Positions 8,892-17,655 of a DNA stretch of 26,973 nucleotides are shown piece after piece; position 1 is the stretch's first letter, and each line of letters opens with the position of its first letter. Location: positions 1 to 26,973 of the forward strand of contig QBUN01000420.1 of NCBI GenBank assembly GCA_013180565.1, written 5' to 3'. Source of the DNA: Candidatus Methanophaga sp. GoMg3.2. GTDB lineage: Archaea > Halobacteriota > Syntropharchaeia > Alkanophagales > Methanospirareceae. A program made the translations under genes and the position numbers. The notes below the pieces were generated by a model that saw only the letters and a program-made list of their open reading frames with translations, was not told where the DNA came from and searched no databases.

Positions 8892-8972
8892 TGCTTGGTC
8901 CTAAATTTCACAATAACTGTTTAGTAGTAAAGAATAAAAGGTACTGCAATAAAATAAAAAGAGAGGAAAAGC

Positions 8973-9335
<363 letters not shown>

Positions 9336-10535
9336 TCATGCATACGCTTCTTCTCCATGCTGTGATATGTCCAAGCCCACATATTCTTCCTCTTCTGTTA
9401 CACGTAAGCCGATGGTAGCATCAACGAGTTTTGCAAGTATGAGCGTGATTGTGAAAGCGTAGGCTATTGCCGCTCCAGCACCTATTATTTGTGCTATGAA
9501 TTGACCGACGTTTCCGTAGATCAAACCAGTGTAGCCACCTACCGCTGCGGTTGCGAATATGCCCGTAGCGAGCGCACCCCATAGCCCACCGACTCCGTGT
9601 ATTGCCCACGCATCGAGGCTCTCATCAAAGTTCTTCTTTATTCTGAAGAGCATTGCCTTGTAGCAGATCACTCCCGCCACAGCACCTATTACTAATGCGG
9701 ACATTGGACCCACGAATCCCGCAGCCGGTGTTATCGCAACCAACCCTGCTACAGCACCACTTGCCATACCCAAAGAGCTTTGCTGACCGTGGTTCCAGCT
9801 TGCTGCCATCCAGCCGATAGCACCAGCCGCTGCGGATGTGTTCGTCACCACGAAAGCATTGGCTGCGAGTCCGTTAGCCGCTAAAGCACTTCCGCCGTTG
9901 AAGCCGAACCAGCCGAACCAGAGCAAAGCCACACCGAGCAGAGTCATCGGTATATTGTGAGGTCCCATCTGCTGCTCTCCGAATCCACGCCTCTTCCCTA
10001 TGACAAGCACCACAGCTAAAGCCGAGAATCCCGAACATATGTGTACCACTGTTCCACCAGCGAAATCCAGTGCACCGAGCTGCGCAAGCCAGCCTCCGCC
10101 CCAGACCCAGTGAGCAATCGGGTCATAAACGAGTGTTGTCCACAACAAGCCGAAAACGATGAAACCACTTATCTTCACCCGTTCTGCCATCGCACTGGTC
10201 AGTATTGCAAGTGTAATAACAGCAAATGCGAGCTGGAATGCCATGAATGCTAATTCCGGTATTGTCAAATCACCGCAGCCCATGCCCACTCCGTTCAGTC
10301 CGAGGAAACCCAAATTACCTATGAATCCAGCTATGTCCGAGCTGAATGCTAAGCTGTAGCCCACGAGCACCCACTGTACACTGACCAGTACAAGCGCTAC
10401 AAATGCGAGTGCAATCATAGAAACAACGTTCTTACCTCGTACCATCCCGGCGTAGAACAGCCCTACACCTGGTGTCATCAATACCACAAGGGCTGTTGAG
10501 ACAAGTATCCATGCTGTATCTCCACTATCCAACAT
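9336..10535 (-). CDS. amt2: Ammonium transporter Amt2
   Basis: 399 residues, about 11 membrane segments, no signal peptide. Typical Amt motifs are present: [14 protein letters not shown], the [12 protein letters not shown] helix with the pore Phe, [10 protein letters not shown] with the conserved Asp and first pore His, [11 protein letters not shown], and [10 protein letters not shown] with the second pore His. It imports ammonium across the cytoplasmic membrane. The nitrogen box lies 50 bases before the ATG. It is the first gene of an amt2-glnK2 pair that mirrors amt1-glnK1 just upstream. Confidence 0.97.
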   Translation of the reverse strand: MLDSGDTAWILVSTALVVLMTPGVGLFYAGMVRGKNVVSMIALAFVALVLVSVQWVLVGYSLAFSSDIAGFIGNLGFLGLNGVGMGCGDLTIPELAFMAFQLAFAVITLAILTSAMAERVKISGFIVFGLLWTTLVYDPIAHWVWGGGWLAQLGALDFAGGTVVHICSGFSALAVVLVIGKRRGFGEQQMGPHNIPMTLLGVALLWFGWFGFNGGSALAANGLAANAFVVTNTSAAAGAIGWMAASWNHGQQSSLGMASGAVAGLVAITPAAGFVGPMSALVIGAVAGVICYKAMLFRIKKNFDESLDAWAIHGVGGLWGALATGIFATAAVGGYTGLIYGNVGQFIAQIIGAGAAIAYAFTITLILAKLVDATIGLRVTEEEEYVGLDISQHGEEAYA

Positions 10536-10584
10536 TTTTGTCTTGTATCACCGATAGCACATTCTCTTGGACCTCTTTTAAGAG

Positions 10585-10624
10585 TATTTGAGAAAATCGC
10601 ATAAATGTTCACAAAAGTTATGAA
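10585..10624 (-). promoter_or_regulatory. Nitrogen-regulon box and promoter of amt2
   Basis: On the plus strand: TATTTGAGAA, four bases, then G and two 10-base units CATAAATGTT and CACAAAAGTT, then ATGAA. In gene orientation the operator lies upstream of TTCTCAAATA, which is 50-59 bases before the amt2 ATG. Confidence 0.75.
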
Positions 10625-10627
10625 AAA

Positions 10628-10662
10628 CCTTTCTTTTAAAAAGAAAGCTTTACCAAAGAAAC
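10628..10662 (-). terminator. Dispersed repeat acting as probable terminator after glnK1
   Basis: In transcript orientation the element ends with CTTTCTTTTTAAAAGAAAG, a 9-base-pair hairpin, followed by GGTTTTT. It lies 36 bases past the glnK1 stop and abuts the amt2 operator. It is nearly identical to the repeat at 3510-3545. Confidence 0.55.
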
Positions 10663-10697
10663 GATTAAAAAATAAAAAATGAGGGAGGGAAAACCCC

Positions 10698-11036
10698 TCA
10701 CAAAGCTGCTTCGCCAGTCTCCCCTGTTCTAACTCGTATCACCTCCTCGACCGGCAGCACGAATATCTTGCCATCACCGATATTACCGGTGTATGCGGTT
10801 TCACGTATGATTTTCACTGCCTTCGCCGCATCCTCGTCTCGCACGACCAGCTCTATCTTTGTCTTTGGAACAAATTCCCTCACGTATTCGTCACCGCGCC
10901 ACATGAGCTTTGCACCTTTTTGTCTGCCTCGTCCTCGTATCTCGGAAACACTCATGCTCACTATATTCTCTGCCTCTAACGCATTCTTCACATCGTCCAG
11001 CATCTCGAGTCTTATGAACGCCTCTATTTTCTTCAT
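10698..11036 (-). CDS. glnK1: PII signal protein GlnK paired with Amt1
   Basis: 112 residues, PII family: MKKIEAFIRLEML, T-loop start GRGRQKG, B-loop TGNIGDGKIFV, end IRVRTGETGEAAL. It overlaps the amt1 stop by 4 bases (ATGA). Its role is gating of Amt1 in response to 2-oxoglutarate and adenylate nucleotides. The residue equal to Tyr51 is Trp here (LMWRGDEY), unlike the Phe of GlnK2, so the two paralogues have different T-loop tips and probably serve their own transporter. Confidence 0.95.
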   Translation of the reverse strand: MKKIEAFIRLEMLDDVKNALEAENIVSMSVSEIRGRGRQKGAKLMWRGDEYVREFVPKTKIELVVRDEDAAKAVKIIRETAYTGNIGDGKIFVLPVEEVIRVRTGETGEAAL

Positions 11037-12514
11037 CCGCCTTTACCTCCTCTTTCCTGCTCGTTTTCTCCTATCTTATTACTCATACGTATTACTTTCG
11101 TCGGTCGTGCTGGTTCCGTATAGACAAAGTCAGGGTACGTGACTATGCCGTGCTCGCTGATGTCAAGACCTGCAAGTTCCTCTTCCGGCGATACTCTTAT
11201 GCCGATTGTCCGCTTGAGTACGTAGAATAGCAGGAAGCCCGTGCCGAAAGCCCATGCGAAGTTCACGAATACACTTATGAACTGACATCCAAAGAACCCT
11301 GCATTTCCGTAGAACAGTCCGCTAACAAATGGCTCAGCAGTGGTGTAATTGCCGTATGTACCATCTGCGAACAAGCCAAGCGCGATCAGTCCCCAAGTTC
11401 CGTTGAAGCCGTGCACCGGTATAGCGCCAACGACATCATCCACACCTTTTCGCTCAATGAACCAGAAGCCGTAGCAAACGATAAAGCCTGCCACTATTCC
11501 TATAACCACAGAAGCCCACGGAGCCACCCAAGCACAAGCTGCTGTTATCGCAACCAGACCAGCAACTGCGCCGTTAACGGTCATCACCACATCTGCTTTA
11601 CCGAACTTTTTCCAGGTGATGAACATCGCGGTCATTGCAGATGCAGCCGCAGCTAAGGTCGTGTTCACTGCTATCACAGATATTCGCAGTTCGTGTGCCG
11701 AAAGCGTGCTGCCCGGATTGAAGCCGAACCAGCCGAACCACAGGATGAACGCACCAAGCACTGCAAGCGAGATACTGTGCCCCGGTATTGGTATTGGCTT
11801 TCCTTCTTTAGTGTACCTGCCTATTCGCGGTCCCAACAATAAACATCCCGCGAGTGCGACATATCCGCCGACTGCGTGAACAACACCCGAACCTGCGAAG
11901 TCGAGTGCACCGTATCCGCCGCCGAGATTTGTCATGAAGTCCGCCGAACTCAGCCAGCCACCGCCCCAGAGCCAATGCCCGTAGATGGGGTATATAAAAG
12001 CACAAATGACCACGCTATAGAGGACATAAGTGCTGAACTTCGGTCGCTCCGCTATCGCACCGCTTACGATTGTCGCTGCTGTTGCACAGAAAACCATCAT
12101 GAAGAACCAGGTTAGAGCTGTGCCGACATCGTATGCGTCGCCTGCTAAGAAGAAACCATCCGTTCCGAAGAGCATATACGCGGAAGTGCCCATCATCAAC
12201 GCAAAGCCAACGACAAAGAATGCGAGTGAACCCATAGAGAAGTCCACTAAATTCTTCATCAGCACGTTGGTAGTGTTCTTAGCCCTTGAAACGCCCGCTT
12301 CAAGCATTGCAAATCCCGGCTGCATGAACATCACCAGAAAACCGCAGATTAGAATCCAAACATAATCCACAGGTGCACCTGGATCCTCTTCAAGCGTAGT
12401 TGCCCCTGTTGGGTCTCCAGCCATTACTGCAGGTATTAGTGCTATTATCATGCTCAACATCATGAGCACCATAGCAAACCGTCTCACCGATATTTCTCTT
12501 TTTCCTATTTCCAT
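11033..12514 (-). CDS. amt1: Ammonium transporter Amt1 with N-terminal signal sequence
   Basis: 493 residues from the ATG at 12514, which has GGAGGAAAAAA directly before it; an upstream in-frame ATG exists but that stretch is promoter and leader. A basic start and hydrophobic helix (VRRFAMVLMMLSMIIALIPAVMA) form a signal peptide before the Amt core, which has [43 protein letters not shown] and IPVHGFNGTWG with both pore His residues. It is longer than Amt2 owing to the leader, longer loops and a charged C-terminal tail. It imports ammonium and is controlled by the adjacent GlnK1. The nitrogen box lies 45 bases upstream, the same distance as at nifH. Confidence 0.96.
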   Translation of the reverse strand: MEIGKREISVRRFAMVLMMLSMIIALIPAVMAGDPTGATTLEEDPGAPVDYVWILICGFLVMFMQPGFAMLEAGVSRAKNTTNVLMKNLVDFSMGSLAFFVVGFALMMGTSAYMLFGTDGFFLAGDAYDVGTALTWFFMMVFCATAATIVSGAIAERPKFSTYVLYSVVICAFIYPIYGHWLWGGGWLSSADFMTNLGGGYGALDFAGSGVVHAVGGYVALAGCLLLGPRIGRYTKEGKPIPIPGHSISLAVLGAFILWFGWFGFNPGSTLSAHELRISVIAVNTTLAAAASAMTAMFITWKKFGKADVVMTVNGAVAGLVAITAACAWVAPWASVVIGIVAGFIVCYGFWFIERKGVDDVVGAIPVHGFNGTWGLIALGLFADGTYGNYTTAEPFVSGLFYGNAGFFGCQFISVFVNFAWAFGTGFLLFYVLKRTIGIRVSPEEELAGLDISEHGIVTYPDFVYTEPARPTKVIRMSNKIGENEQERGGKGG

Positions 12515-12558
12515 TTTTTTCCTCCTGCTCACACATTGCTTAAAGACCCCTATTAGAC

Positions 12559-12598
12559 TATTTGAGAATTCTGCATAAAAATTCATAAAAAGTATGAA
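12559..12598 (-). promoter_or_regulatory. Nitrogen-regulon box and promoter of amt1
   Basis: On the plus strand: TATTTGAGAA, TTCT, then G and two 10-base units CATAAAAATT and CATAAAAAGT, then ATGAA. In gene orientation TTCATACTTTTTATGAA is a near-perfect palindrome. The downstream part, including GTCTAATAGGGGTCTTTAA and the ribosome site, is nearly identical to the nifH leader. Confidence 0.78.
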
Positions 12599-12646
12599 AA
12601 AGGTTAAGTAAAAAATAGAAATAGAATGGAATACTGTTGCGGAACG

Positions 12647-13795
12647 TTAGTATATGGGAGTTCTATTCACATGATAATGTGCAATTACCTTCTGATATAA
12701 ACGCATCAATTCATCTTCTGAGAGTGTCTTCTTTGTATTCTCTGCCGCTATGCGAACCATTCCGAGAATGGCATCAGACTCCTCTTTGGTAAGGTTAATA
12801 CCGCGTTTCTCAAACACATATCGTATTGCATGTGAACCCGAATGCTTACCTATTACAATCGCCCGCTCAAGTCCAACCTCGCCAGGGGCAAACGGTTCGT
12901 ATGTCAAAGGATTTTTTAGGATGCCATCTACATGAACGCCGGATTCATGCGCAAATATAGCGCCACCCACAATTGGTTTCGAGACGGGAATAGCACGCAA
13001 GGCTGCTTTCGCTACGTATTCCGACAGCTCATGAAACCGTGCGGTATCAAAGCCGAGGTCAGTGCCCACGATATGTTTGAGTGCCATAACCACTTCCTCA
13101 AGTGCTGCGTTTCCCGCTCTTTCTCCGAGTCCATTGACCGTAACACTGGCATATCTTGCGCCTGCTCTGACTGCCGCCAGGGTATTTGCCGTTGCCATTC
13201 CAAAATCGTTGTGACAGTGTATCTCTATGTCCATATCTATTTCCGTCCTCAATTTATTTATGACTTGTGATGTTTGAAATGGGTCAAGAATACCAACTGT
13301 ATCGTCAAATCTCAGCCGGTCTGCGCCACAATCTCGAATAGTCCTGGCAAATTGCATAATAAAATCTTCTGCGCTTCTTGAGGCATCCACAGCACCAACA
13401 CATACATAAAGCCCCTCCTCTTTGGCATATTCAATAACCTTTTTAGTCTCTTCAAGCACCCAGTCTCTACCCTTATTGAGAATATATTTCAGGTGAATAT
13501 CAGAAACGGGTACGGCGATAGAAACCCTTTTAACACCACATGCCAGAGACGCTTTAATATCCGTAATTGCTACGCGATTCCATGTCGATATCTCGGCCTT
13601 AAGCCCGAGCCCGATAATAGCTTTTATCGTCTCTTGCTCGCCCTCACCCATAGCAGGACTACCTGCTTCTATCTCTTGAACTCCAATTGCATCGAGCATT
13701 TGAGCAATATGCAACTTCTCTTCTCGATTGAAGGCAACACTCGCTGCCTGTTCTCCGTCTCTTAAGGTTGTATCGTTTATGATTGTTTTATTCAT
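12647..13795 (-). CDS. nifV: Homocitrate synthase NifV
   Basis: 382 residues of the DRE-TIM homocitrate/isopropylmalate synthase family: INDTTLRDGEQAASV, EIEAGSPAMGE, DASRSAEDF, HCHNDFGMATANTL, GLGERAGNAALEEV, HESGVHVDGI. The pattern fits NifV better than LeuA. It condenses acetyl-CoA and 2-oxoglutarate to R-homocitrate, the organic ligand of FeMo-co; methanogens use a related enzyme (AksA) for coenzyme B, so that role is possible too. It is the last gene of the leftward set, with its own TATA-like sequence 98 bases after the TsaA-like gene and GGTGTGAAGG before the ATG. Confidence 0.88.
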   Translation of the reverse strand: MNKTIINDTTLRDGEQAASVAFNREEKLHIAQMLDAIGVQEIEAGSPAMGEGEQETIKAIIGLGLKAEISTWNRVAITDIKASLACGVKRVSIAVPVSDIHLKYILNKGRDWVLEETKKVIEYAKEEGLYVCVGAVDASRSAEDFIMQFARTIRDCGADRLRFDDTVGILDPFQTSQVINKLRTEIDMDIEIHCHNDFGMATANTLAAVRAGARYASVTVNGLGERAGNAALEEVVMALKHIVGTDLGFDTARFHELSEYVAKAALRAIPVSKPIVGGAIFAHESGVHVDGILKNPLTYEPFAPGEVGLERAIVIGKHSGSHAIRYVFEKRGINLTKEESDAILGMVRIAAENTKKTLSEDELMRLYQKVIAHYHVNRTPIY

Positions 13796-13854
13796 CCTTC
13801 ACACCTTCTAGTGGATTCATGCATGCAAAGCACCACTTTTATCAAAAATTTCCA

Positions 13855-13873
13855 GCGTATATATTTTTTAAAC
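13855..13873 (-). promoter_or_regulatory. TATA-like promoter of nifV
   Basis: In gene orientation the stretch reads TTTAAAAAATATATACGC, about 60-75 bases before the nifV ATG. This matches a consensus archaeal TATA box. No nitrogen box is seen here, so nifV may also be transcribed on its own. Confidence 0.5.
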
Positions 13874-13893
13874 ATTGTATTTACATCTGTTCT

Positions 13894-14391
13894 CTAGTCG
13901 CTTCTGTGCTTACCTGATTCGCCTCTAACCATATCCAAATGCGGATTACTAAGCCATCCGCTTTTTGCATTCTCTCTATTGTCAAACAGCGGCACAAAGG
14001 GTTTTATATCGATGAGTGGCGTCCCGTCCAGGATGTCAACTTCGCGGATTTCCAGTTTGTTCCCTCTCACTTTCTCCAACCTCACGACAGACAACCCGAT
14101 GGGATTTGGTCTTTTGAAATGTCTTATTGAGAAAATCCCATGCTGTTCGTCTTCTAAAAAAGGTGTTGAAATCAATGAACAGCCATCGGAGAGGTGAAAA
14201 TGGTAAATAAGGATAAGATGCGAAAATCCTTCTATATCCTTGAGCCCCGCGGCATATTCAGGAAATACATCCACCTCACCCTTTGCGTCTTTTGCAAACA
14301 CGCCTTGAACTGGTGCTCCTTTTTTATCCCTGAATCCCGTGTGTATGATTCCAATTGGTCTGTATATCACCATATCCCTATCCCCTTTCAT
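13894..14391 (-). CDS. TsaA-like (TrmO family) SAM-dependent methyltransferase homologue
   Basis: 165 residues with the TsaA/TrmO beta-barrel signature: YRPIGIIHTGF, GFSHLILIYHFH, RHFKRPNPIGLSVVRL, VDILDGTPLIDIKPF. Bacterial TrmO methylates N6 of t6A37 in tRNA; archaeal members are single-domain and their target is less clear. The start at 14391 follows GGAGGGGG by about ten bases; an ATG six codons later is also possible. It lies between the amidotransferase-like gene and nifV in the presumed nitrogen operon, so a role in nitrogenase-linked metabolism is conceivable, but nothing in the sequence shows it. Confidence 0.82.
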   Translation of the reverse strand: MKGDRDMVIYRPIGIIHTGFRDKKGAPVQGVFAKDAKGEVDVFPEYAAGLKDIEGFSHLILIYHFHLSDGCSLISTPFLEDEQHGIFSIRHFKRPNPIGLSVVRLEKVRGNKLEIREVDILDGTPLIDIKPFVPLFDNRENAKSGWLSNPHLDMVRGESGKHRSD

Positions 14392-14453
14392 TTTACTTTC
14401 CCCCTCCTTTAGTTTTTACATTGAACTAAACTAATGTTTTTCTTCTTTCCATT

Positions 14454-15161
14454 TTATTTTTCATCAAAGTACGCAAGAATATACCACCCCAAAAAGTTTG
14501 CAAAGAGCCGATTCGATAATTCACGGTAAATATCCGCTTTTCTCTTCGTCTCTTCTATCAAAGCCGCAGCATCAATTCCCTCTTCTGTGAGTTCGTCTTC
14601 ATAAACCTTGACCCACTCCGCTAGCATTTCGGGTGTCGCCTCAAGATGAAACTGGAGCCCATATGCATTTTTAAACCGGAAAGCTTGATTAGCGCAAAGC
14701 TCCGATTCTACAAGTTTCATTGCTACTGCTGGTATCTCAAAGGTATCGCCATGCCATTCCAAAGCGGGGAACACCTGGTCGAATCCTTTAAATAGCGGGT
14801 CTTCTACGCCTACGTCAGTCTGTTGAATCTCGAAGTTTCCTATCTCCTTTGTCTGATTTCTTCTAACTTTTGCACCAAGTGCCTTTGCCAGCAGTTGCCC
14901 ACCGAGACAGAAGCCGAGATAATGCCCTCCAGCGACGACAAAGTTCTTTATTGTCGTGTTGAGACCCTTTAAATACGGGTAACGCTCCTCTTCATAGACG
15001 TTCATTGGACCGCCGAGCACAATCAAGGCATCGAAATTGTCTGGCAACTGCTCGCCCTCATACATTCTGGCTATTTCGTACTCTATGCCATTATCGTGTA
15101 GAAAGTCCTCCAGGTATCCTGGGCCTTCACATTCTATGTGTTGGACTATCTGTACTTTCAT
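14454..15161 (-). CDS. Stand-alone class I glutamine amidotransferase-like protein
   Basis: 235 residues. The triad of the class I (triad) amidotransferase fold is present: Cys in GFCLGGQLLA near residue 85, and His and Glu in LQFHLEAT near residue 170. It resembles the GMP-synthase-like amidotransferase family found without a synthetase partner. It overlaps the end of the ABC ATPase gene by 35 bases, in another frame. Possible activities include glutamine or gamma-glutamyl amide hydrolysis. Coupling to the transporter suggests it processes an imported nitrogen compound, which is inference. Confidence 0.82.
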   Translation of the reverse strand: MKVQIVQHIECEGPGYLEDFLHDNGIEYEIARMYEGEQLPDNFDALIVLGGPMNVYEEERYPYLKGLNTTIKNFVVAGGHYLGFCLGGQLLAKALGAKVRRNQTKEIGNFEIQQTDVGVEDPLFKGFDQVFPALEWHGDTFEIPAVAMKLVESELCANQAFRFKNAYGLQFHLEATPEMLAEWVKVYEDELTEEGIDAAALIEETKRKADIYRELSNRLFANFLGWYILAYFDEK

Positions 15162-15891
15162 AATCTCCCTCCTTCCCTTTACAATAACAATCCATCACAC
15201 AATGCAGACAATCCTGATGGCTATGACTACCATTATCCCCCTCTTTCTTAAACATTTCTGGTGGCATCAGCCAGATTTTACCGTTGTTTAGCGCCACAAC
15301 CCGATCGCCCATCTCCGCCACATCGGCTAAATTATGCGTGACAAATACCGTTGTGATGCCCATCTCTCGCTGTACCTGCCGAATCTCCTTTCTGAGGCAT
15401 TCACACATACCTATGTCCAGACTGTTAAACGGCTCGTCGAGCAGTAACACCTTTGGTGAAGATGCAAGAGCCCGTGCGAGAGCCACTCGCTGTTTCTCAC
15501 CACCGCTGAGATTCTTCGGATACCTATGTTTTAGATGCTCTATTTTTGTCAATTGTAATAATTCATCCACTTTTTGTATTATCTCTCCCTCCTCTTTCCC
15601 CTTTATCATTAAGCTGTACCCGACATTAGAAGCGACATCGAGATGAGGGAACAATGCCAGATTCTGGAATATGTAGCCAATCTGTCGCTCGTTTACTGGT
15701 GTTTTATCAACGGGCACACCGTCAAAGAGAACAGCCCCCGTGTACTTAGCCAATCCAGCAATGATATTAAGCAAAGTTGTCTTTCCGGCACCGTTCGATC
15801 CCAGCACTACTAGTAACTCGCCGTCAAATATCTCCATATTCAGGTTGCTGAATACATAATTGCTAACGCTTTTTAATTCTATGCTTGGCAT
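15127..15891 (-). CDS. ABC transporter ATP-binding protein, NitT/TauT type, with Cys/His-rich tail
   Basis: 254 residues. Walker A GSNGAGKTT, Q-loop FQN, signature LSGGEKQ, Walker B VLLLDEP and switch His (VTHN) are all present. It would power the adjacent permease. The C-terminal tail after about residue 220 is unusual: SHSHQDCLHCVMDCYC holds several Cys and His residues and looks like a metal site, whereas family members normally end earlier. The tail overlaps the amidotransferase-like gene. The ATG is preceded by GAGGTGATCC, an almost full-length match to the 16S rRNA 3' end, suggesting efficient independent initiation after the intercistronic hairpin. Confidence 0.9.
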   Translation of the reverse strand: MPSIELKSVSNYVFSNLNMEIFDGELLVVLGSNGAGKTTLLNIIAGLAKYTGAVLFDGVPVDKTPVNERQIGYIFQNLALFPHLDVASNVGYSLMIKGKEEGEIIQKVDELLQLTKIEHLKHRYPKNLSGGEKQRVALARALASSPKVLLLDEPFNSLDIGMCECLRKEIRQVQREMGITTVFVTHNLADVAEMGDRVVALNNGKIWLMPPEMFKKEGDNGSHSHQDCLHCVMDCYCKGKEGDYESTDSPTHRM

Positions 15892-15938
15892 GATGGATCA
15901 CCTCATAATTGTAAATTTTGCTCTTTCCATTTTCCATT

Positions 15939-15971
15939 ATCTGCACAAAATTCGGTGAATTTTGTGCAGAT
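15939..15971 (-). other. Perfect 15-bp stem-loop between permease and ATPase genes
   Basis: ATCTGCACAAAATTC (15939-15953) and GAATTTTGTGCAGAT (15957-15971) are exact inverted repeats with a 3-base loop. The hairpin starts 3 bases after the permease stop. No U-run follows, so a message-stabilising or processing element is more likely than a terminator. Confidence 0.8.
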
Positions 15972-15974
15972 ACG

Positions 15975-16733
15975 CTACCTCCATCCATTTGTGATTTTAT
16001 TCTCCATGACTTGAAAAATCCGCTCGAATGATAGGCACATCACCGAAAGGACCATCAGGCAGACGATTATCACATCCATACGCAGTAAACTCTCTGACCT
16101 CATCATCAAAGCCCCTATGCCCGTAGGAATCGCAACCATTTCCGCTGCTATCACCACCCGCCATGCCATACCTGCCTCTAACCTCAATCCGGTAAAGATA
16201 TTTGGTACTGCAAGAGGCAGGACAACCGAGCTTAAAATCTTCCTATCTGAAGCACCCAGAATTCTTGCCGCTTTTATTACTTCGCGGTCCACACTTTTGA
16301 TGCCCGTAATCGTATTGTAGAGTACCGGGAAGAAGGAGCAGAGAAAGATTAATGCAACAGGCAGCAGATCATTTATCCCTATCCAGACCATCAGCAATGG
16401 CGCCCAGCCGAGGACAGGTATGGGATAAAGGAGACTGAAAATCGGATGAAATGACTTGTCTATCACATCTTTACTGCCCATCACGATTCCAACGGCAATA
16501 CCTGCAACTGAACCTAACAAAAAGCCTACCAGTACCCTGGAAAGACTGCACAGAAGATTAGCCAGTAAAATACCACTGACTATTAAATGATAGAATTCTA
16601 CCATCACGTCAGAAAAGGCGGGGAATATGTAGTTTGGCACCAGATTCAGTTGTGCTATGCTCTCCCACAGTACTATGAATACCATAACCGGTAGTAATCC
16701 CACAAAAACTCTTTTAATAAACATCTCTTTCAC
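15975..16733 (-). CDS. ABC transporter permease, NitT/TauT (SsuC) type
   Basis: 252 residues, about six membrane helices. The EAA loop region is clear (KAARILGASDRKILSSVVLPLAVPNIFTGLRLEAG, given here only by its key residues GAS, LP and GLR) and the AWRVVIAAEM segment is typical of SsuC/TauC permeases. It forms the membrane channel for the substrate delivered by the lipoprotein encoded just before it, whose gene it overlaps by 20 bases. Confidence 0.92.
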   Translation of the reverse strand: MKEMFIKRVFVGLLPVMVFIVLWESIAQLNLVPNYIFPAFSDVMVEFYHLIVSGILLANLLCSLSRVLVGFLLGSVAGIAVGIVMGSKDVIDKSFHPIFSLLYPIPVLGWAPLLMVWIGINDLLPVALIFLCSFFPVLYNTITGIKSVDREVIKAARILGASDRKILSSVVLPLAVPNIFTGLRLEAGMAWRVVIAAEMVAIPTGIGALMMRSESLLRMDVIIVCLMVLSVMCLSFERIFQVMENKITNGWR

Positions 16734-17655
16734 CCTGTAAGAACCTTGTATCGAGGATATTATCAGCTCTAACCCCTTCCTCTATATAGCCTAATTTCGC
16801 CATACGATCTATCATCTCCTGAACGGATTCGGCATCTAGGTCGGTCGTGTAGTTCAGCCTGCTCATTGATTTGTTGATGACTTCGGGTTCGTTGTCCAGT
16901 ACATTGGCAAGAATTATGGTGGTAGGATCAGGATTCGCATTTAGCCAGTTCGTTGCCTTTTGGGTAACCCAAACAAGTTTTCGCACTGTTTCAGGGTCAT
17001 TCTCTATCAAGTCGGTATTTACAACAAGGACGCTGCCTTGCATATCTGGCCACAGGTCTTGACTTTTAATGAGCATGTGAAAGCCCTTGGACTCGGCAAC
17101 GGTTGCATGATGCTCAGGAAGAAATGCAGCATCTATCCGTCCGGTTTCTAAGGCAACTACCTGCTTCAGAGGGTTCATACGCCGAATCTTGACGTCTTTG
17201 AGCTTATATTCCTCTATCATGCGATTGAGGAGCAGATCCGCCGGGGCACCTTCTCTTACGCAGCCTATGGTCTTACCCGTCAGGTCCGAGATGTTCGTTA
17301 TCTCCGGCTGAGTTACCAGGCCATAACCATACTTGTGTGTGCCTGCAACGATCTTTATCGGAACGCCTCTGGAATATGCCAGTATGGCAGGAGAGAGGCA
17401 GATATAAGCAACTTGGATATCGCCTCGCGCTAAGGCACTGGCAAGTCGTATTCCGGTAGCATAGCTCTCGTATGCGGTGAAATTGAGTCCTTCTTCCTTA
17501 TACCAGCCCTTCTCCTTCGCTACATGGGCACATGCGGCATGGTCATTGAACTCAACAGCCATGCCGACATCTGATTGTTGTTCTTGCACACAGCCAGTTG
17601 TGAAGATGACTAGAGCGAGTATTCCTGCTGCGATAACAATCGCCGAAATTTTCAT
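16714..17655 (-). CDS. ABC transporter substrate-binding lipoprotein, NitT/TauT/SsuA type
   Basis: 313 residues. A hydrophobic leader ends in a lipobox (FTTGC, Cys22), so the protein is anchored outside the membrane. The body has the periplasmic-binding fold of the NMT1/SsuA group: FNDHAACAHVAKEKGWYKEEGL, GDIQVAYICLSPAILAYSRG, TGKTIGCVREGAPAD and ETGRIDAAFLPEHHA. Family ligands include nitrate, sulfonates, pyrimidine precursors and others; the sequence does not fix the ligand. The ATG overlaps the stop of the small Cys-rich gene (ATGA), so expression is tied to the nitrogen box at 17981. Confidence 0.9.
   Translation of the reverse strand: MKISAIVIAAGILALVIFTTGCVQEQQSDVGMAVEFNDHAACAHVAKEKGWYKEEGLNFTAYESYATGIRLASALARGDIQVAYICLSPAILAYSRGVPIKIVAGTHKYGYGLVTQPEITNISDLTGKTIGCVREGAPADLLLNRMIEEYKLKDVKIRRMNPLKQVVALETGRIDAAFLPEHHATVAESKGFHMLIKSQDLWPDMQGSVLVVNTDLIENDPETVRKLVWVTQKATNWLNANPDPTTIILANVLDNEPEVINKSMSRLNYTTDLDAESVQEMIDRMAKLGYIEEGVRADNILDTRFLQGERDVY

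Noticed and set aside
12515..12586. Longer start of amt1
   Set aside because: Same leader artefact; GGAGGAAAAAA precedes the ATG at 12514, which begins a good signal peptide.
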